From positions 1-8,182 of the forward strand of contig DCGO01000058.1 of the NCBI GenBank assembly GCA_002314605.1: a DNA stretch of 8,182 nucleotides, given 5' to 3'. A model generated the notes under the pieces. The model ran no database searches and had not been told where the DNA came from. It saw only the letters and a program-made list of their open reading frames with translations. The stretch comes from Lentisphaeria bacterium UBA1776. GTDB taxonomy: Bacteria; Verrucomicrobiota; Lentisphaeria; Victivallales; Victivallaceae. Below, piece after piece: positions 1-7,794 of the stretch. The first letter of the stretch is position 1; every line of letters begins with the position of its first letter. Position numbers and translations under genes: made by a program.

Positions 1-3000
1 TGTCCAGTTTTCGGGGTGAACCGCACCCAGAAACTCCTGGACCTTTCCCTGCGGAACCGCTTGCTGAACGTGCGGGATACCCGGCTTGTGATTCCCATCG
101 TCTGCCCGGACATCAGCGCATTGGAGGATAAACTGGCATCGGACGAGAGTTTTTCGTTGAAAGCCCTCGCTGAACTTTGGGGCGAAAAGGACCTTCACGA
201 TTTAGCGATGACGCGGAACTGCGAGATCAAGTCCGACGAGAAAAAACTGCTGGAACAGGAACTGGAGAAAAAGCGTTTGTGGGCATCCCTCACCCAGGAG
301 GACCTGGACCGGCGGTTGACCACGTTGTACCGTCAGGGCAAAAACGATTTGGAGGAAGGGGGCGTCAATACTCTCTTTCTCGCCATTGGTTTTCTGGAAT
401 GGAAGGTCGCGCCGCGGGATAAAAAGTCCTATCTTGCGCCGATCCTGCTGGTGCCGATCCGTCTGCAGCGCAAGTCCATCGTCGAAGGGATCCGGATCTC
501 CCGCATTGACGAGGACACCATCGTCAACGAGACGCTGCTCGAACTTCTGCGGAGCCAGTACAAGCTCAATATCCCCGGACTTTCGCCTTTGCCGACGGAC
601 CAGTCCGGGGTTGATGTCGGACTGGTGATGCAGATCATCCGGCAGACGATCAAAAATATGCCGGGATGGGAGGTGCGGGAGGAGGCGCGAATAGGGCTGT
701 TCTCCTTCGGAAAGTTCATCATGTGGACGGATATGACGTCCCGCGCGGAACTTCTGAAACAGAATCCGCTTGTGAAGTACCTGATGGATGGCGGCGGGGA
801 TTTTGATGACGGCGTGAAAGTCTTTCCTCCCGAAGAGATTGAGAAGCGCGTTGATTTGGAGGAACTTTTCTGTCCTGTGAGCGCGGACTCCTCGCAGTTG
901 ACGGCGGTCCTGTATTCGACTTTGGGGAAGAGTTTCGTTCTGCACGGACCTTCGGGAACCGGAAAATCCCAGACGATCACCAATATCATCGCGCAAAACC
1001 TCGCCGCAGGGAAAAAGATCCTTTTCGTATCGGAGAAAAAAGCGGCCCTCGACGTCGTTCACAAACGGCTTTCCGCCATCGGGTTGCGCCCTTTCTGCCT
1101 GGAACTGCACTCCAACAAAGCCGGAAAAACGGACGTTCTCGCACAGTTCTCGGAGGCGTTGAACGTCTCAAATACCGCTGAACCGGAGCAATGGGATGCC
1201 ATCGTTAGCCAAATACAGAAGCTGCAGAAGGAACTGAACCAATATGTGACCCACCTGCACAAAAGGTACCCCAATGGTCTTTCGGCATACGATTGCTTCT
1301 CCCGTCTGCTGGGAAAGCGTGCCGATGGAGAGGAACTGAAAAACCTTATCTGCACGGAGCAGGACTCCAATGTGTATTCCGCCATGCGCCAACTGGTCAG
1401 CGATCTTGCCCGCGCCCACGAGTTCCTTGACGAAGGGGCTTTACCTGCCCTCTCCGCCGTGGACGGCGGCGAATGGAGCCCGGTCTTCGAGCGGGATATG
1501 GTCAATTCTGCAAAGAAATTGCGGTCTGCCGCGGAGGAATGGAAGGAGGCTGTTACCCAGTTTTCTGCGTACGTGGGGCTTCCTGTGCCGGATGATTTTG
1601 CTTCCGCATCGCAGGTCGTTGCTCTTGCGGAAAAAGTGCAGACCATGCCGGACATCCCCGAGACTTTCCTGACTTGCGAATTTGAATCCAATCTGCAATT
1701 CCTCGGGCTTTTCGGGGAGAGGTCGCAAAAAGTTTATGAGCAGAAAAGGGAGCTTGGCTCCTTCAATCTTGACGTTGTGCGGAACCTCGATCTTGCCGGG
1801 ATCAAAAGCCGGATCGAGCAGAATGCCAAAGAGTTTTTACTGATCCGTTTCTTCAAAAACATGGCTCTGCTGAATGAACTTTCCGGGCTTAAGAAGGTCG
1901 GCGGATCCCGGCTCACGATCGGGGAACTCACCGGACGGCTGCCTGACTTTGCCCTTTGGTGCGAGTCGGTTCAGCAGTGGGAGCCTGCCATAGAGAGGGG
2001 CAAGGCTCTCCTCGGAGATTTGTGGCAGGAGGAAACGACCGATTGGACGGCGATCCAAGCAAAATCGTGCGCTGCCGGAGAGTGTTTGACGGCCGTGCAG
2101 AAAATCACAGGCTCCGAAGGAGAAGATTTTGACATCTGCCTTGCGAAATTGAAGGACATTCTTCCTGCTGCGACCCGGAATTTTGCCCAAGAAACGGCGG
2201 GATGTCAGCAGATCCTCGATCTGTTGGAAAAATGGAACGCTCTGCAGAACGCCCTCCGGGAGTTTGCACGGTTTTCCACGGTAATTCCCCGCGAGAAAAC
2301 CATCGCGGCTCTCATTGAGCGGCTGAATGCCATCTGCACGCACCGGGAGGGCCTCCGCAACGTGATGCGTTACTGCAAGCACAGAAATATCGCGGTTGAC
2401 GGCGGACTTGCGGAGTTCGTTGCCGCGCTGGAGGAGGGGAGGATCAGGAACTCTGACGCGTCCTCCACCTTCGAGACCATATATGCGCAGAAGATGCTCA
2501 ATGAGATTCTCGAAAAAGACCGCACGCTTGCCCAGTTCAACGGGCTTGACCACGAGCAGAGGATCCAAAAGTTCTGCGAATTGGACGATCTCTTTACCGG
2601 TCTCGCCCGGAAGATCGTCTTCGCAAAACTGGCTTCGGCACTGCCCCGGCGGAGAAACGGGGATTCTCCGCCCGACACGGAACTCGGTCTCCTGAAGCGC
2701 GAATGCGCCAAAAAGGCACGGCAGAAACCGGTCCGGCAGTTGCTGGCGGAGATCCCGCTGCTCGCGCCGCGCCTGAAGCCATGCTTCCTGATGAGTCCTC
2801 TTTCCGTCGCGCAGTATCTGCCGCCGGACACCTCGACGTTCGACTTGATCATCTTCGACGAAGCCTCCCAGATTCCAGTCTGGGATGCCATCGGTGTGAT
2901 TGCCCGGGGAAAGCAGCTGATCGTGGTTGGCGATCCCAAGCAGATGCCGCCGACGAACTTCTTCCAGAAAGGCGACTCTCCCGACATTGACGAAGCTCAA

Positions 3001-4665
3001 GAAGAGGAAGTGGAGGACGCGGAAAGCATCCTCGATGAATGTCTCGCTGCCGGCGTGAGTTCCTGCTATTTGAACTGGCACTACCGTAGCCGCCACGAGG
3101 ACCTGATCTCCTTCAGCAACCATTACTACTACAATGACCGTCTTTTCACCTTCCCGGCGGCGCAGTTTGATGAGCGTTTCGGTGTCAGATTCCGTTTTGT
3201 GCCCGATGCGATATACGACAGGCGGAACTCCCGGACGAACCGCAAAGAGGCGGAGGCGCTGGTCCGGTACATCTTCGAGCAGTTGGAAGCTCCTTCCGGG
3301 AAGAAACGCAGTATCGGCGTCGTGACCTTCAGCGATGCGCAGAAAACCCTGATCGAAGACCTGCTGGAAGACGAGAGAAGAAACCATCCCGCGCTGGAAT
3401 CGTATTTCAGCGACCAGAACGAAGAACCGCTTTTCGTCAAGAATCTGGAGAACGTTCAGGGAGACGAACGGGACGTCATTCTCTTTTCCATCTGCTACGC
3501 GCAGGACGCGGAGGGAAAGTTCACCATGAACTTCGGTCCTCTCAACCGGCAGGGAGGAGAACGCCGCCTTAACGTCGCCATCACCCGCGCCAAGGAGCAG
3601 GTTGTCGTCTTCGCCTCGATCCACGCTTCGCAGATCGAACTCTCCCGGACCAATGCAACGGGAGCGGCCCACTTGAAATACTTCCTCGACTACGCGGAGA
3701 AGGGTGTCCGGGCGCATGCAGCCGGGGTCCCTGACGCTTCCCGGGAAGCGTTTGCATCCGTCATCGCGGATTGCCTGAAGCAGCACGGATATGCCGTGGA
3801 ACGCAATGTCGGAAGTTCCGAGTTCCGCATTGACCTCGCCGTCCGCGATCCGGAAAGCCCGGATGCGTTCCTGCTGGGGATCGAGTGCGACGGACCGGCC
3901 TATGCCGCGCAGAGAACGGCGCGGGACCGGGATCATCTGCGCCACGACGTCCTGCGGTCCCTCGGATGGCACATCCATCAGGCGTGGACGATTGACTGGG
4001 GGCTTGACCGGAAGCAGGCGGAGATCGCGCTTCTCAAGGCGCTTGAGAACGCCCGGACGAGCGCTCCGGAACCCCCGGCCCCGCCTTCGCCGGAACCTTT
4101 CCCGGAACCGCCGGTCGCGCAGAAGGTTCCGGAGGAAAAGAAGCATGCGTTCTACGTGTCGGCACATTTGAGCGGACACTTCTTCCCGGAGGATTTCTAT
4201 AATCCGCAGTCTCTGCCGCTGATCAGAAGGCAAATGGAGCAGATCATTGAACAAGAAGCGCCAATCTATGAGCGCCTGCTGAAGAAACGCATCACGCGGG
4301 CGTGGGGCTTCAATCGCACCGGGGATAATATCCAAGCGGTCCTGAATGCCGCTTTGCCCCGGAACGCCGTCATTACGCAGGTCGGAGACGGCATCGTTTA
4401 TTGGAGCAGCTCTCAAGATCCCGCTCTCTATTGTGAATACCGGATGGCTTTGCCGGAGGACGGGGACAAACGGGCTATTAATGAGATCCCTCCGGAGGAG
4501 TTGGCAAACGCAATGTATGAGCTGCTGGTGGAATTCAGTTCCTGTGGGCAGGACACTCTCTTCCGGGAGACGGTGAAACTTTTCGGACTTTTTGCCGTCA
4601 CGCAAAAGGCGAGAAAGTATTTGGAATATGCTCTCGGCGTTTTGAAGACGACCGGCCGCGTATAA
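1..4665 (+). CDS. DUF4011-type superfamily 1 helicase with Vsr-like nuclease and DUF3320 domains (5' partial)
   Basis: Likely an ATP-driven DNA (or RNA) helicase/translocase fused to a nuclease, acting in the cytoplasm. Residues are counted from the GTG at 16. The N-terminus has the DUF4011 signature KLLDLSLRNRLLN (6-18). The Walker A box GPSGTGKS is at 311-318. A long, mostly helical insertion of about 600 residues follows. The Walker B stretch DLIIFDEASQ is near 943-952, followed by GDPKQMPP (972-979), WHYRSRHEDLI (1021-1031), QGDERD (1148-1153) and the motif VI stretch LNVAITRAK (1185-1193). A Vsr/MTES_1575-like nuclease domain spans about 1240-1330, with D1273, E1290-C-D1292, RDRDHLR and two conserved Trp (1324, 1328). 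A Pro-rich linker (about 1350-1370) leads to a DUF3320-like segment (about 1400-1450). No frameshift or lost motif was seen. GTG 16 has no clear ribosome site, and the frame is open to position 1, reading RVNRTQKLLDL, which resembles the usual family sequence. The start is therefore probably upstream and GTG 16 an internal Val. Family assignment is confident; a defence role is inferred from where such genes usually occur. Confidence 0.92.
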   Translation, partial: CPVFGVNRTQKLLDLSLRNRLLNVRDTRLVIPIVCPDISALEDKLASDESFSLKALAELWGEKDLHDLAMTRNCEIKSDEKKLLEQELEKKRLWASLTQEDLDRRLTTLYRQGKNDLEEGGVNTLFLAIGFLEWKVAPRDKKSYLAPILLVPIRLQRKSIVEGIRISRIDEDTIVNETLLELLRSQYKLNIPGLSPLPTDQSGVDVGLVMQIIRQTIKNMPGWEVREEARIGLFSFGKFIMWTDMTSRAELLKQNPLVKYLMDGGGDFDDGVKVFPPEEIEKRVDLEELFCPVSADSSQLTAVLYSTLGKSFVLHGPSGTGKSQTITNIIAQNLAAGKKILFVSEKKAALDVVHKRLSAIGLRPFCLELHSNKAGKTDVLAQFSEALNVSNTAEPEQWDAIVSQIQKLQKELNQYVTHLHKRYPNGLSAYDCFSRLLGKRADGEELKNLICTEQDSNVYSAMRQLVSDLARAHEFLDEGALPALSAVDGGEWSPVFERDMVNSAKKLRSAAEEWKEAVTQFSAYVGLPVPDDFASASQVVALAEKVQTMPDIPETFLTCEFESNLQFLGLFGERSQKVYEQKRELGSFNLDVVRNLDLAGIKSRIEQNAKEFLLIRFFKNMALLNELSGLKKVGGSRLTIGELTGRLPDFALWCESVQQWEPAIERGKALLGDLWQEETTDWTAIQAKSCAAGECLTAVQKITGSEGEDFDICLAKLKDILPAATRNFAQETAGCQQILDLLEKWNALQNALREFARFSTVIPREKTIAALIERLNAICTHREGLRNVMRYCKHRNIAVDGGLAEFVAALEEGRIRNSDASSTFETIYAQKMLNEILEKDRTLAQFNGLDHEQRIQKFCELDDLFTGLARKIVFAKLASALPRRRNGDSPPDTELGLLKRECAKKARQKPVRQLLAEIPLLAPRLKPCFLMSPLSVAQYLPPDTSTFDLIIFDEASQIPVWDAIGVIARGKQLIVVGDPKQMPPTNFFQKGDSPDIDEAQEEEVEDAESILDECLAAGVSSCYLNWHYRSRHEDLISFSNHYYYNDRLFTFPAAQFDERFGVRFRFVPDAIYDRRNSRTNRKEAEALVRYIFEQLEAPSGKKRSIGVVTFSDAQKTLIEDLLEDERRNHPALESYFSDQNEEPLFVKNLENVQGDERDVILFSICYAQDAEGKFTMNFGPLNRQGGERRLNVAITRAKEQVVVFASIHASQIELSRTNATGAAHLKYFLDYAEKGVRAHAAGVPDASREAFASVIADCLKQHGYAVERNVGSSEFRIDLAVRDPESPDAFLLGIECDGPAYAAQRTARDRDHLRHDVLRSLGWHIHQAWTIDWGLDRKQAEIALLKALENARTSAPEPPAPPSPEPFPEPPVAQKVPEEKKHAFYVSAHLSGHFFPEDFYNPQSLPLIRRQMEQIIEQEAPIYERLLKKRITRAWGFNRTGDNIQAVLNAALPRNAVITQVGDGIVYWSSSQDPALYCEYRMALPEDGDKRAINEIPPEELANAMYELLVEFSSCGQDTLFRETVKLFGLFAVTQKARKYLEYALGVLKTTGRV

Positions 4666-4705
4666 CGGATCAACGGGTCAACAATTTCTAACATGAGGAA
4701 AAACT

Positions 4706-5320
4706 ATGAAGAAAGTTTTATTTGCAACCGGTCTTGCAGTCGTGATGCCTCTCCTGCTCCACGGCTGGGAAGGAAAACACTGTCCAGCCTACACGAGAAC
4801 GAGTCTGCCCATTGTGGAAGAGGACGATGCTTTCGTCCCCCGGATGATCGATGTTACCAAGTACAGCGGTTTTACCGACAAAACGCTCTATTCCGCCGAT
4901 CTGAACGAGGACGGCAGAAAGGACTTCATCATTTGCGCATGGTGGGGCGGCTGCGGGGTTGCTATGCTCGGTTGCGATGTGTTTTTCTTTTTGTCGTCGC
5001 CGCAGGGATATTTGAAGACCCGGTTCCGCGCTTATTGTTTTGATAAGGAGGACATTCTTCGGGTCAACAACAAAAATTATTTCCTGCTGACGGTCTACCA
5101 GAGCTGGAGTACCGAAAACGGGCACAACTACTGGCTCAACCGGATCTACTCCTTCGGCAAGGACGGCAGACTTTATGAAGCGGACGCGGAAATCGGTTCC
5201 CCATTCCCATCCTACATTCAATTCTTGGAACGCGAGACCCATGAACAGGCAAAACTCTCCGATGATACGAAAAAAAGAATGTGGGACGAGGCGAAAGCAA
5301 ACATCTTTGCAAAGGATTGA
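4706..5320 (+). CDS. Small exported protein with calcium-loop (FG-GAP/VCBS-like) motif
   Basis: A 204-residue protein. Residues 1-20 look like a Sec signal peptide: two Lys at 2-3, then a hydrophobic stretch ending in LLLHG, with cleavage likely around 20-23. There is no lipobox Cys, so it is probably periplasmic or secreted rather than a lipoprotein. DLNEDGRKD (65-73) fits the D-x-N-x-D-G-x-x-D calcium-binding loop of FG-GAP/VCBS or EF-hand-like repeats, and the following FIICAWWGG is typical of the strand after such a loop. There is only one loop, so this is not a full beta-propeller. The Cys residues at 83, 90 and 111 could form disulphides after export. The start is well supported: TGAGG lies 7 bases before the ATG. 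It begins 40 bases after the helicase stop with no clear promoter or terminator between, so co-transcription is possible. The precise family and function are not recognised. Confidence 0.85.
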   Translation: MKKVLFATGLAVVMPLLLHGWEGKHCPAYTRTSLPIVEEDDAFVPRMIDVTKYSGFTDKTLYSADLNEDGRKDFIICAWWGGCGVAMLGCDVFFFLSSPQGYLKTRFRAYCFDKEDILRVNNKNYFLLTVYQSWSTENGHNYWLNRIYSFGKDGRLYEADAEIGSPFPSYIQFLERETHEQAKLSDDTKKRMWDEAKANIFAKD

Positions 5321-5330
5321 CGGTTGACGG

Positions 5331-5381
5331 ATGCTGATCCTGTCCGCCGAACTGATTGAAGAGGGGAGCGACCCGTTATGA
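5331..5381 (+). CDS. Possible 16-codon mini-ORF overlapping the next gene
   Basis: The frame ATG...TGA encodes MLILSAELIEEGSDPL and stops in an ATGA overlap with the next gene's start, so it could couple translation of that gene. A stop at 5325-5327 closes the frame upstream, so it is not the visible tail of a longer protein. There is no good ribosome site in front of it. The G+A-rich segment at 5361-5368 inside it is the ribosome site of the next gene. It could be a leader peptide, a remnant of an older gene's 3' end, or chance. Confidence 0.25.
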   Translation: MLILSAELIEEGSDPL

Positions 5382-5749
5382 CCGAAGGCTTCTGGGGTAA
5401 TTATCAAACGGGAAAATACTTTCTGATCGATGAGCATGAATCGTGGATCAGAAGGGACGGAAATGCAGGAATTTTAGGTCTGCCGGATGAATTGGTACAG
5501 CAATTCGGGAATTATCCTGACCGGGAGAGTTTATTGCCGTTTCTGTACCATCATGCCCCGGTGATGCGCTGGCGCGGTCACGGTGAGAGTGTGACTTTTG
5601 AATTTGCCTGTGAGAGCTGGGATGCCCCGCTCCGGTTGATTCACAAATGGGGAGAGCATTATGCCGGACCTTTCCTGCATTTCAGGATTGTCAACTTCCG
5701 TTCCGGCGAAATGAAAACGCTTTTATGGAAGGATTTTGTGATAGGCTGA
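5378..5749 (+). CDS. Hypothetical protein, 123 residues
   Basis: I do not recognise this family. It is a soluble-looking, aromatic-rich protein with no signal peptide or membrane segment. It opens with GFWGNYQTGKYFLIDEHESW (4-23), has a central HHAPVMRWRGHGESVTFEF (58-76), and ends with strand-like stretches (FLHFRIVNF, TLLWKDFVI). Its size and compact alpha/beta look are like many small accessory or immunity proteins, but no partner toxin is visible, so that is only a possibility. The start at ATG 5378 is supported by GAGGGGAG at 5361-5368, 9 bases upstream. It lies 57 bases after the exported-protein gene on the same strand, so the two may be co-transcribed. A 28-base stretch beginning at its stop codon resembles the one that follows the upstream gene. 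Confidence 0.75.
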   Translation: MTEGFWGNYQTGKYFLIDEHESWIRRDGNAGILGLPDELVQQFGNYPDRESLLPFLYHHAPVMRWRGHGESVTFEFACESWDAPLRLIHKWGEHYAGPFLHFRIVNFRSGEMKTLLWKDFVIG

Positions 5750-5780
5750 CGGTGATGAACGCTGATTTTCTCCGTTTTGC

Positions 5781-5826
5781 GGGACGCCGGTGCAGGCACG
5801 CAGGATGATGGTCCCTCGGATTTTTT
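5781..5826 (+). terminator. Weak candidate terminator after the hypothetical gene
   Basis: GGGAC at 5781-5785 can pair with GTCCC at 5811-5815. The 25-base loop contains a smaller GTG/CAC hairpin, and six T residues follow at 5821-5826. The 5-bp stem is short and the T run starts five bases after it, so this is a weak call. ATTTTTT (5820-5826) can also pair with AAAAAAT (5832-5838), but that stem has no G-C pair. Confidence 0.25.
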
Positions 5827-5847
5827 CGCTTAAAAAATGTTTCAGAC

Positions 5848-5875
5848 TTGAATTTTGCAGATTTCGCTGTACATT
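5848..5875 (+). promoter_or_regulatory. Candidate promoter for the ATPase-nuclease gene
   Basis: A TTGAAT -35-like box (5848-5853) and a TACATT -10-like box (5870-5875) are separated by 16 bp, in an A+T-rich patch just after the weak candidate terminator. Transcription would start near 5882, close to the ribosome site. If real, it rules out the earliest in-frame ATG at 5855 and agrees with a start at 5897. The boxes match the consensus only moderately. Confidence 0.3.
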
Positions 5876-5881
5876 ACGCTG

Positions 5882-5887
5882 AAGGAG
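5882..5887 (+). promoter_or_regulatory. Ribosome binding site that sets the ATPase-nuclease start
   Basis: AAGGAG lies 9 bases before ATG 5897. The earlier in-frame ATG at 5855 has no such site, and the extra 14 residues it would add (MQISLYITLKEKAI) precede the usual family N-terminus. The downstream start is therefore preferred. Confidence 0.75.
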
Positions 5888-5896
5888 AAGGCGATT

Positions 5897-7459
5897 ATGG
5901 AAAAAAAGACTCTGACATCCAGCGTTTACACCTTTGAAAAACTGCGCGCTGCGGGTTATCAGTACGTAGATAAGACCAATTATCTTTGGAAACTAATCCA
6001 GGCGGACGGTGGGATGTATTTCCTCTCCCGGCCGCGGCGCTTCGGGAAATCGCTGACCGTCTCCACGCTGAAAGCAATCTTCGAGGGGAAAAAGGAACTG
6101 TTCAAGGGGCTGGCGATCTACGATAAGCCCTATGAGTGGAAAAAGTATCCGGTGATTCACCTGGACAACGCCAACTGTGCGGTCCGGACCCCGAAAGAAC
6201 TTGAAGACTTTCTGCATGCCTGCATTGAAAACATTGCCCGTACCTATGGTCTCGCACTGCGGGGAGAAAGCCTTTCAACAAGTTTCGAGTTTCTGGTTGA
6301 TGATTTGGCCAATACCGCTCCGGTAGTGATTTTAGTGGATGAATATGACAAGCCGATTTTGAGCAACATCACCAACCCGGAAGTGCGGGAGATTCTTGCA
6401 GTTCTGAAGGGCTTCTATTCCACGATCAAAAAATGCGAGGGGAAACTTCGTTTTGCTTTCGTGACCGGCGTTACCAAATTCTGCCATGTATCGCTCTTCT
6501 CCGACCTGAATAACCTGACCGACATCACGATGAATGCGGACTATGCCACGATGCTCGGCTACACCCAGCAGGAGTTTGAGCAGAACTTCGCGGAATGGAT
6601 TGCCGACACCGAAGCGAAGCAGGAATTGCCCCACGATGAATACCTTTCCAAAATCAAAGACTGGTATGATGGTTATCGCTTTGAAGAGGGTGCGGAAAGC
6701 GTCTATAATCCGGTCTCGCTGGCAAACTTCTTTACCAACAACGGAAAATTTCTTAATTACTGGTTTGCCACCGGGACTCCGTCCTTCCTGATGGAGTTGA
6801 TCAAGCGGGACCGGATGGATTTGGAAAGAGTGATCTCCACCCCGGTAACTTCCTATGCCTTCGGAGCCTTTGAGATTGACAATATTCCGCCGCTCACGTT
6901 GCTGCTGCAGACGGGTTATTTGACCATCCGTTCGACGGAAACCACCAATGGCAGACTCCGTTACCTGCTGGATTTCCCCAATCGGGAAGTCGCGGAATCG
7001 TTCAACGTGTATCTCCTGAACGCCTATTCCCGGAAATCCCAGAATGACGTGGCAACCTTCTGCGATGTGCTTGCCGATGCATTGATAGATGGTGATCTGC
7101 CGCAGTTCCAGAAAGTGATGGAAGCGTTCTTTGCGGGCATTCCTTACGACGTTCATCACAAGGATGAATCGAACTTTCAGAACATCTTCTATGCGATTTT
7201 CAGGCTGCTGGGCTACTACACGATTGCGGAATCCCGGACCAGCGACGGCAGGATCGATGCGGTGGTGGAGACGGACCGGTTCATTTATCTCTTTGAGTTT
7301 AAGCTGAACCGCGACAAATCCGCCTTGAAGCAGATTGTGGAGAAGGAGTATTTCAAGCGCTATCTGCTCCATCAACAGCAGATCATTCTGGTCGGAGTCA
7401 ACTTTGATACCGAGACGGGAAAACTTTCCGGCTGGCAACACGAAGAACTCCAGCGCTGA
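5897..7459 (+). CDS. AAA ATPase fused to PD-(D/E)XK nuclease (PF09820/PF08011 type)
   Basis: A 520-residue cytoplasmic protein, of about the usual length for this family. The N-terminal AAA-ATPase-like domain opens with YTFEKLRAAGYQYVDKT (11-27), a characteristic lead-in. The P-loop is the family's variant SRPRRFGKS (44-52). Walker B is VVILVDEYDKPI (143-154) with D148 and E149, followed by FAFVTGVTKF (187-196). The middle contains DWYDGYRF (255-262) and YNPVSL (270-275), both typical of the family. The C-terminal nuclease domain has E445, D454 and E467-F-K469, arranged as in PD-(D/E)XK enzymes, followed by ALKQIVEKEYFKRY. The ATPase and nuclease residues all look intact. These genes are often present in many copies per genome. 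Their biological role is not established; links to mobile elements or defence are suggestions. ATG 5897 was chosen for its ribosome site. The gene is followed by a strong terminator and appears to be a single-gene unit. Confidence 0.92.
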   Translation: MEKKTLTSSVYTFEKLRAAGYQYVDKTNYLWKLIQADGGMYFLSRPRRFGKSLTVSTLKAIFEGKKELFKGLAIYDKPYEWKKYPVIHLDNANCAVRTPKELEDFLHACIENIARTYGLALRGESLSTSFEFLVDDLANTAPVVILVDEYDKPILSNITNPEVREILAVLKGFYSTIKKCEGKLRFAFVTGVTKFCHVSLFSDLNNLTDITMNADYATMLGYTQQEFEQNFAEWIADTEAKQELPHDEYLSKIKDWYDGYRFEEGAESVYNPVSLANFFTNNGKFLNYWFATGTPSFLMELIKRDRMDLERVISTPVTSYAFGAFEIDNIPPLTLLLQTGYLTIRSTETTNGRLRYLLDFPNREVAESFNVYLLNAYSRKSQNDVATFCDVLADALIDGDLPQFQKVMEAFFAGIPYDVHHKDESNFQNIFYAIFRLLGYYTIAESRTSDGRIDAVVETDRFIYLFEFKLNRDKSALKQIVEKEYFKRYLLHQQQIILVGVNFDTETGKLSGWQHEELQR

Positions 7460-7513
7460 CCACGACAGACGCGGAACCCGCCTGAAAGCACGGACCTGTT
7501 CCCACGGTTAGCA

Positions 7514-7544
7514 AGTGGTTCGTTTTTGCGACACATCCACCACT
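7514..7544 (+). repeat. Minor inverted repeat before the terminator
   Basis: AGTGGT (7514-7519) pairs with ACCACT (7539-7544) across 19 bases that include TTTTT. There is no T run after the second arm. It may be a small hairpin in the 3' tail of the ATPase-nuclease message or chance. Confidence 0.2.
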
Positions 7545-7554
7545 ATTGATTTTC

Positions 7555-7581
7555 AGGCAGTCTTGACGGACTGCCTTTTTT
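7555..7581 (+). terminator. Intrinsic terminator of the ATPase-nuclease gene
   Basis: AGGCAGTC (7555-7562) pairs perfectly with GACTGCCT (7569-7576) around the 6-base loop TTGACG. The T run at 7576-7581 follows directly. This is a textbook rho-independent terminator about 95 bases after the stop at 7459. It separates that gene from the AAA_14 gene downstream. Confidence 0.88.
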
Positions 7582-7590
7582 ATTGACTTT

Positions 7591-7607
7591 GGGGGAGAAT
7601 TTCCCCC
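7591..7607. repeat. G-run/C-run hairpin
   Basis: GGGGGA (7591-7596) pairs with TCCCCC (7602-7607) around a 5-base loop. The stem is perfect and nearly all G-C. It lies ten bases beyond the terminator's T run and has no T tail of its own, so it is not a second terminator on the + strand. Confidence 0.5.
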
Positions 7608-7794
7608 TGAAACTGCTCACCGTGACACGGGATTTGTGCTCTCCGGCATCATTCTGCCGTCAAAATTGCTAAAGTGCTCAGTTTCTTTGTCGGAAAAGTG
7701 TGTCATCCCCGATTTTAGACACGGCATATAACTCCTTCATTATCAACACAATTGAGTTTCTGTTTCCGGCACATTGTGATTTCAGCGTACACGG

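Noticed and set aside
202..1110. 302-residue minus-strand frame
   Set aside because: It overlaps the DUF4011 and Walker A region of the helicase gene, has an Arg/Gln/His-rich composition typical of an antisense shadow, and has no motif.
1837..4605. 922-residue open frame on the minus strand inside the helicase gene
   Set aside because: It lies antisense to a frame carrying the full set of helicase and nuclease motifs, is rich in Arg and low-complexity stretches, and shows no recognisable domain. It is a by-product of codon bias in the real gene.
4693..5043. 116-residue plus-strand frame overlapping the exported-protein gene
   Set aside because: It is out of frame with the signal-peptide protein and has Arg/Cys-rich composition without domains. 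The TGAGG ribosome site overlaps its ATG and fits the downstream start instead.
4718..5437. 239-residue minus-strand frame across the exported-protein gene
   Set aside because: The plus-strand gene has a signal peptide, a calcium-loop motif and a ribosome site. The antisense frame has none and crosses the gap into the next gene.
5855..5896. Earlier ATG for the ATPase-nuclease gene
   Set aside because: It has no ribosome site, adds 14 residues before the normal family start, and overlaps the candidate promoter. ATG 5897 has AAGGAG at good spacing.
6332..7441. 369-residue minus-strand frame inside the ATPase-nuclease gene
   Set aside because: It is antisense to a well-recognised family with conserved catalytic residues, with no domain or ribosome site of its own.
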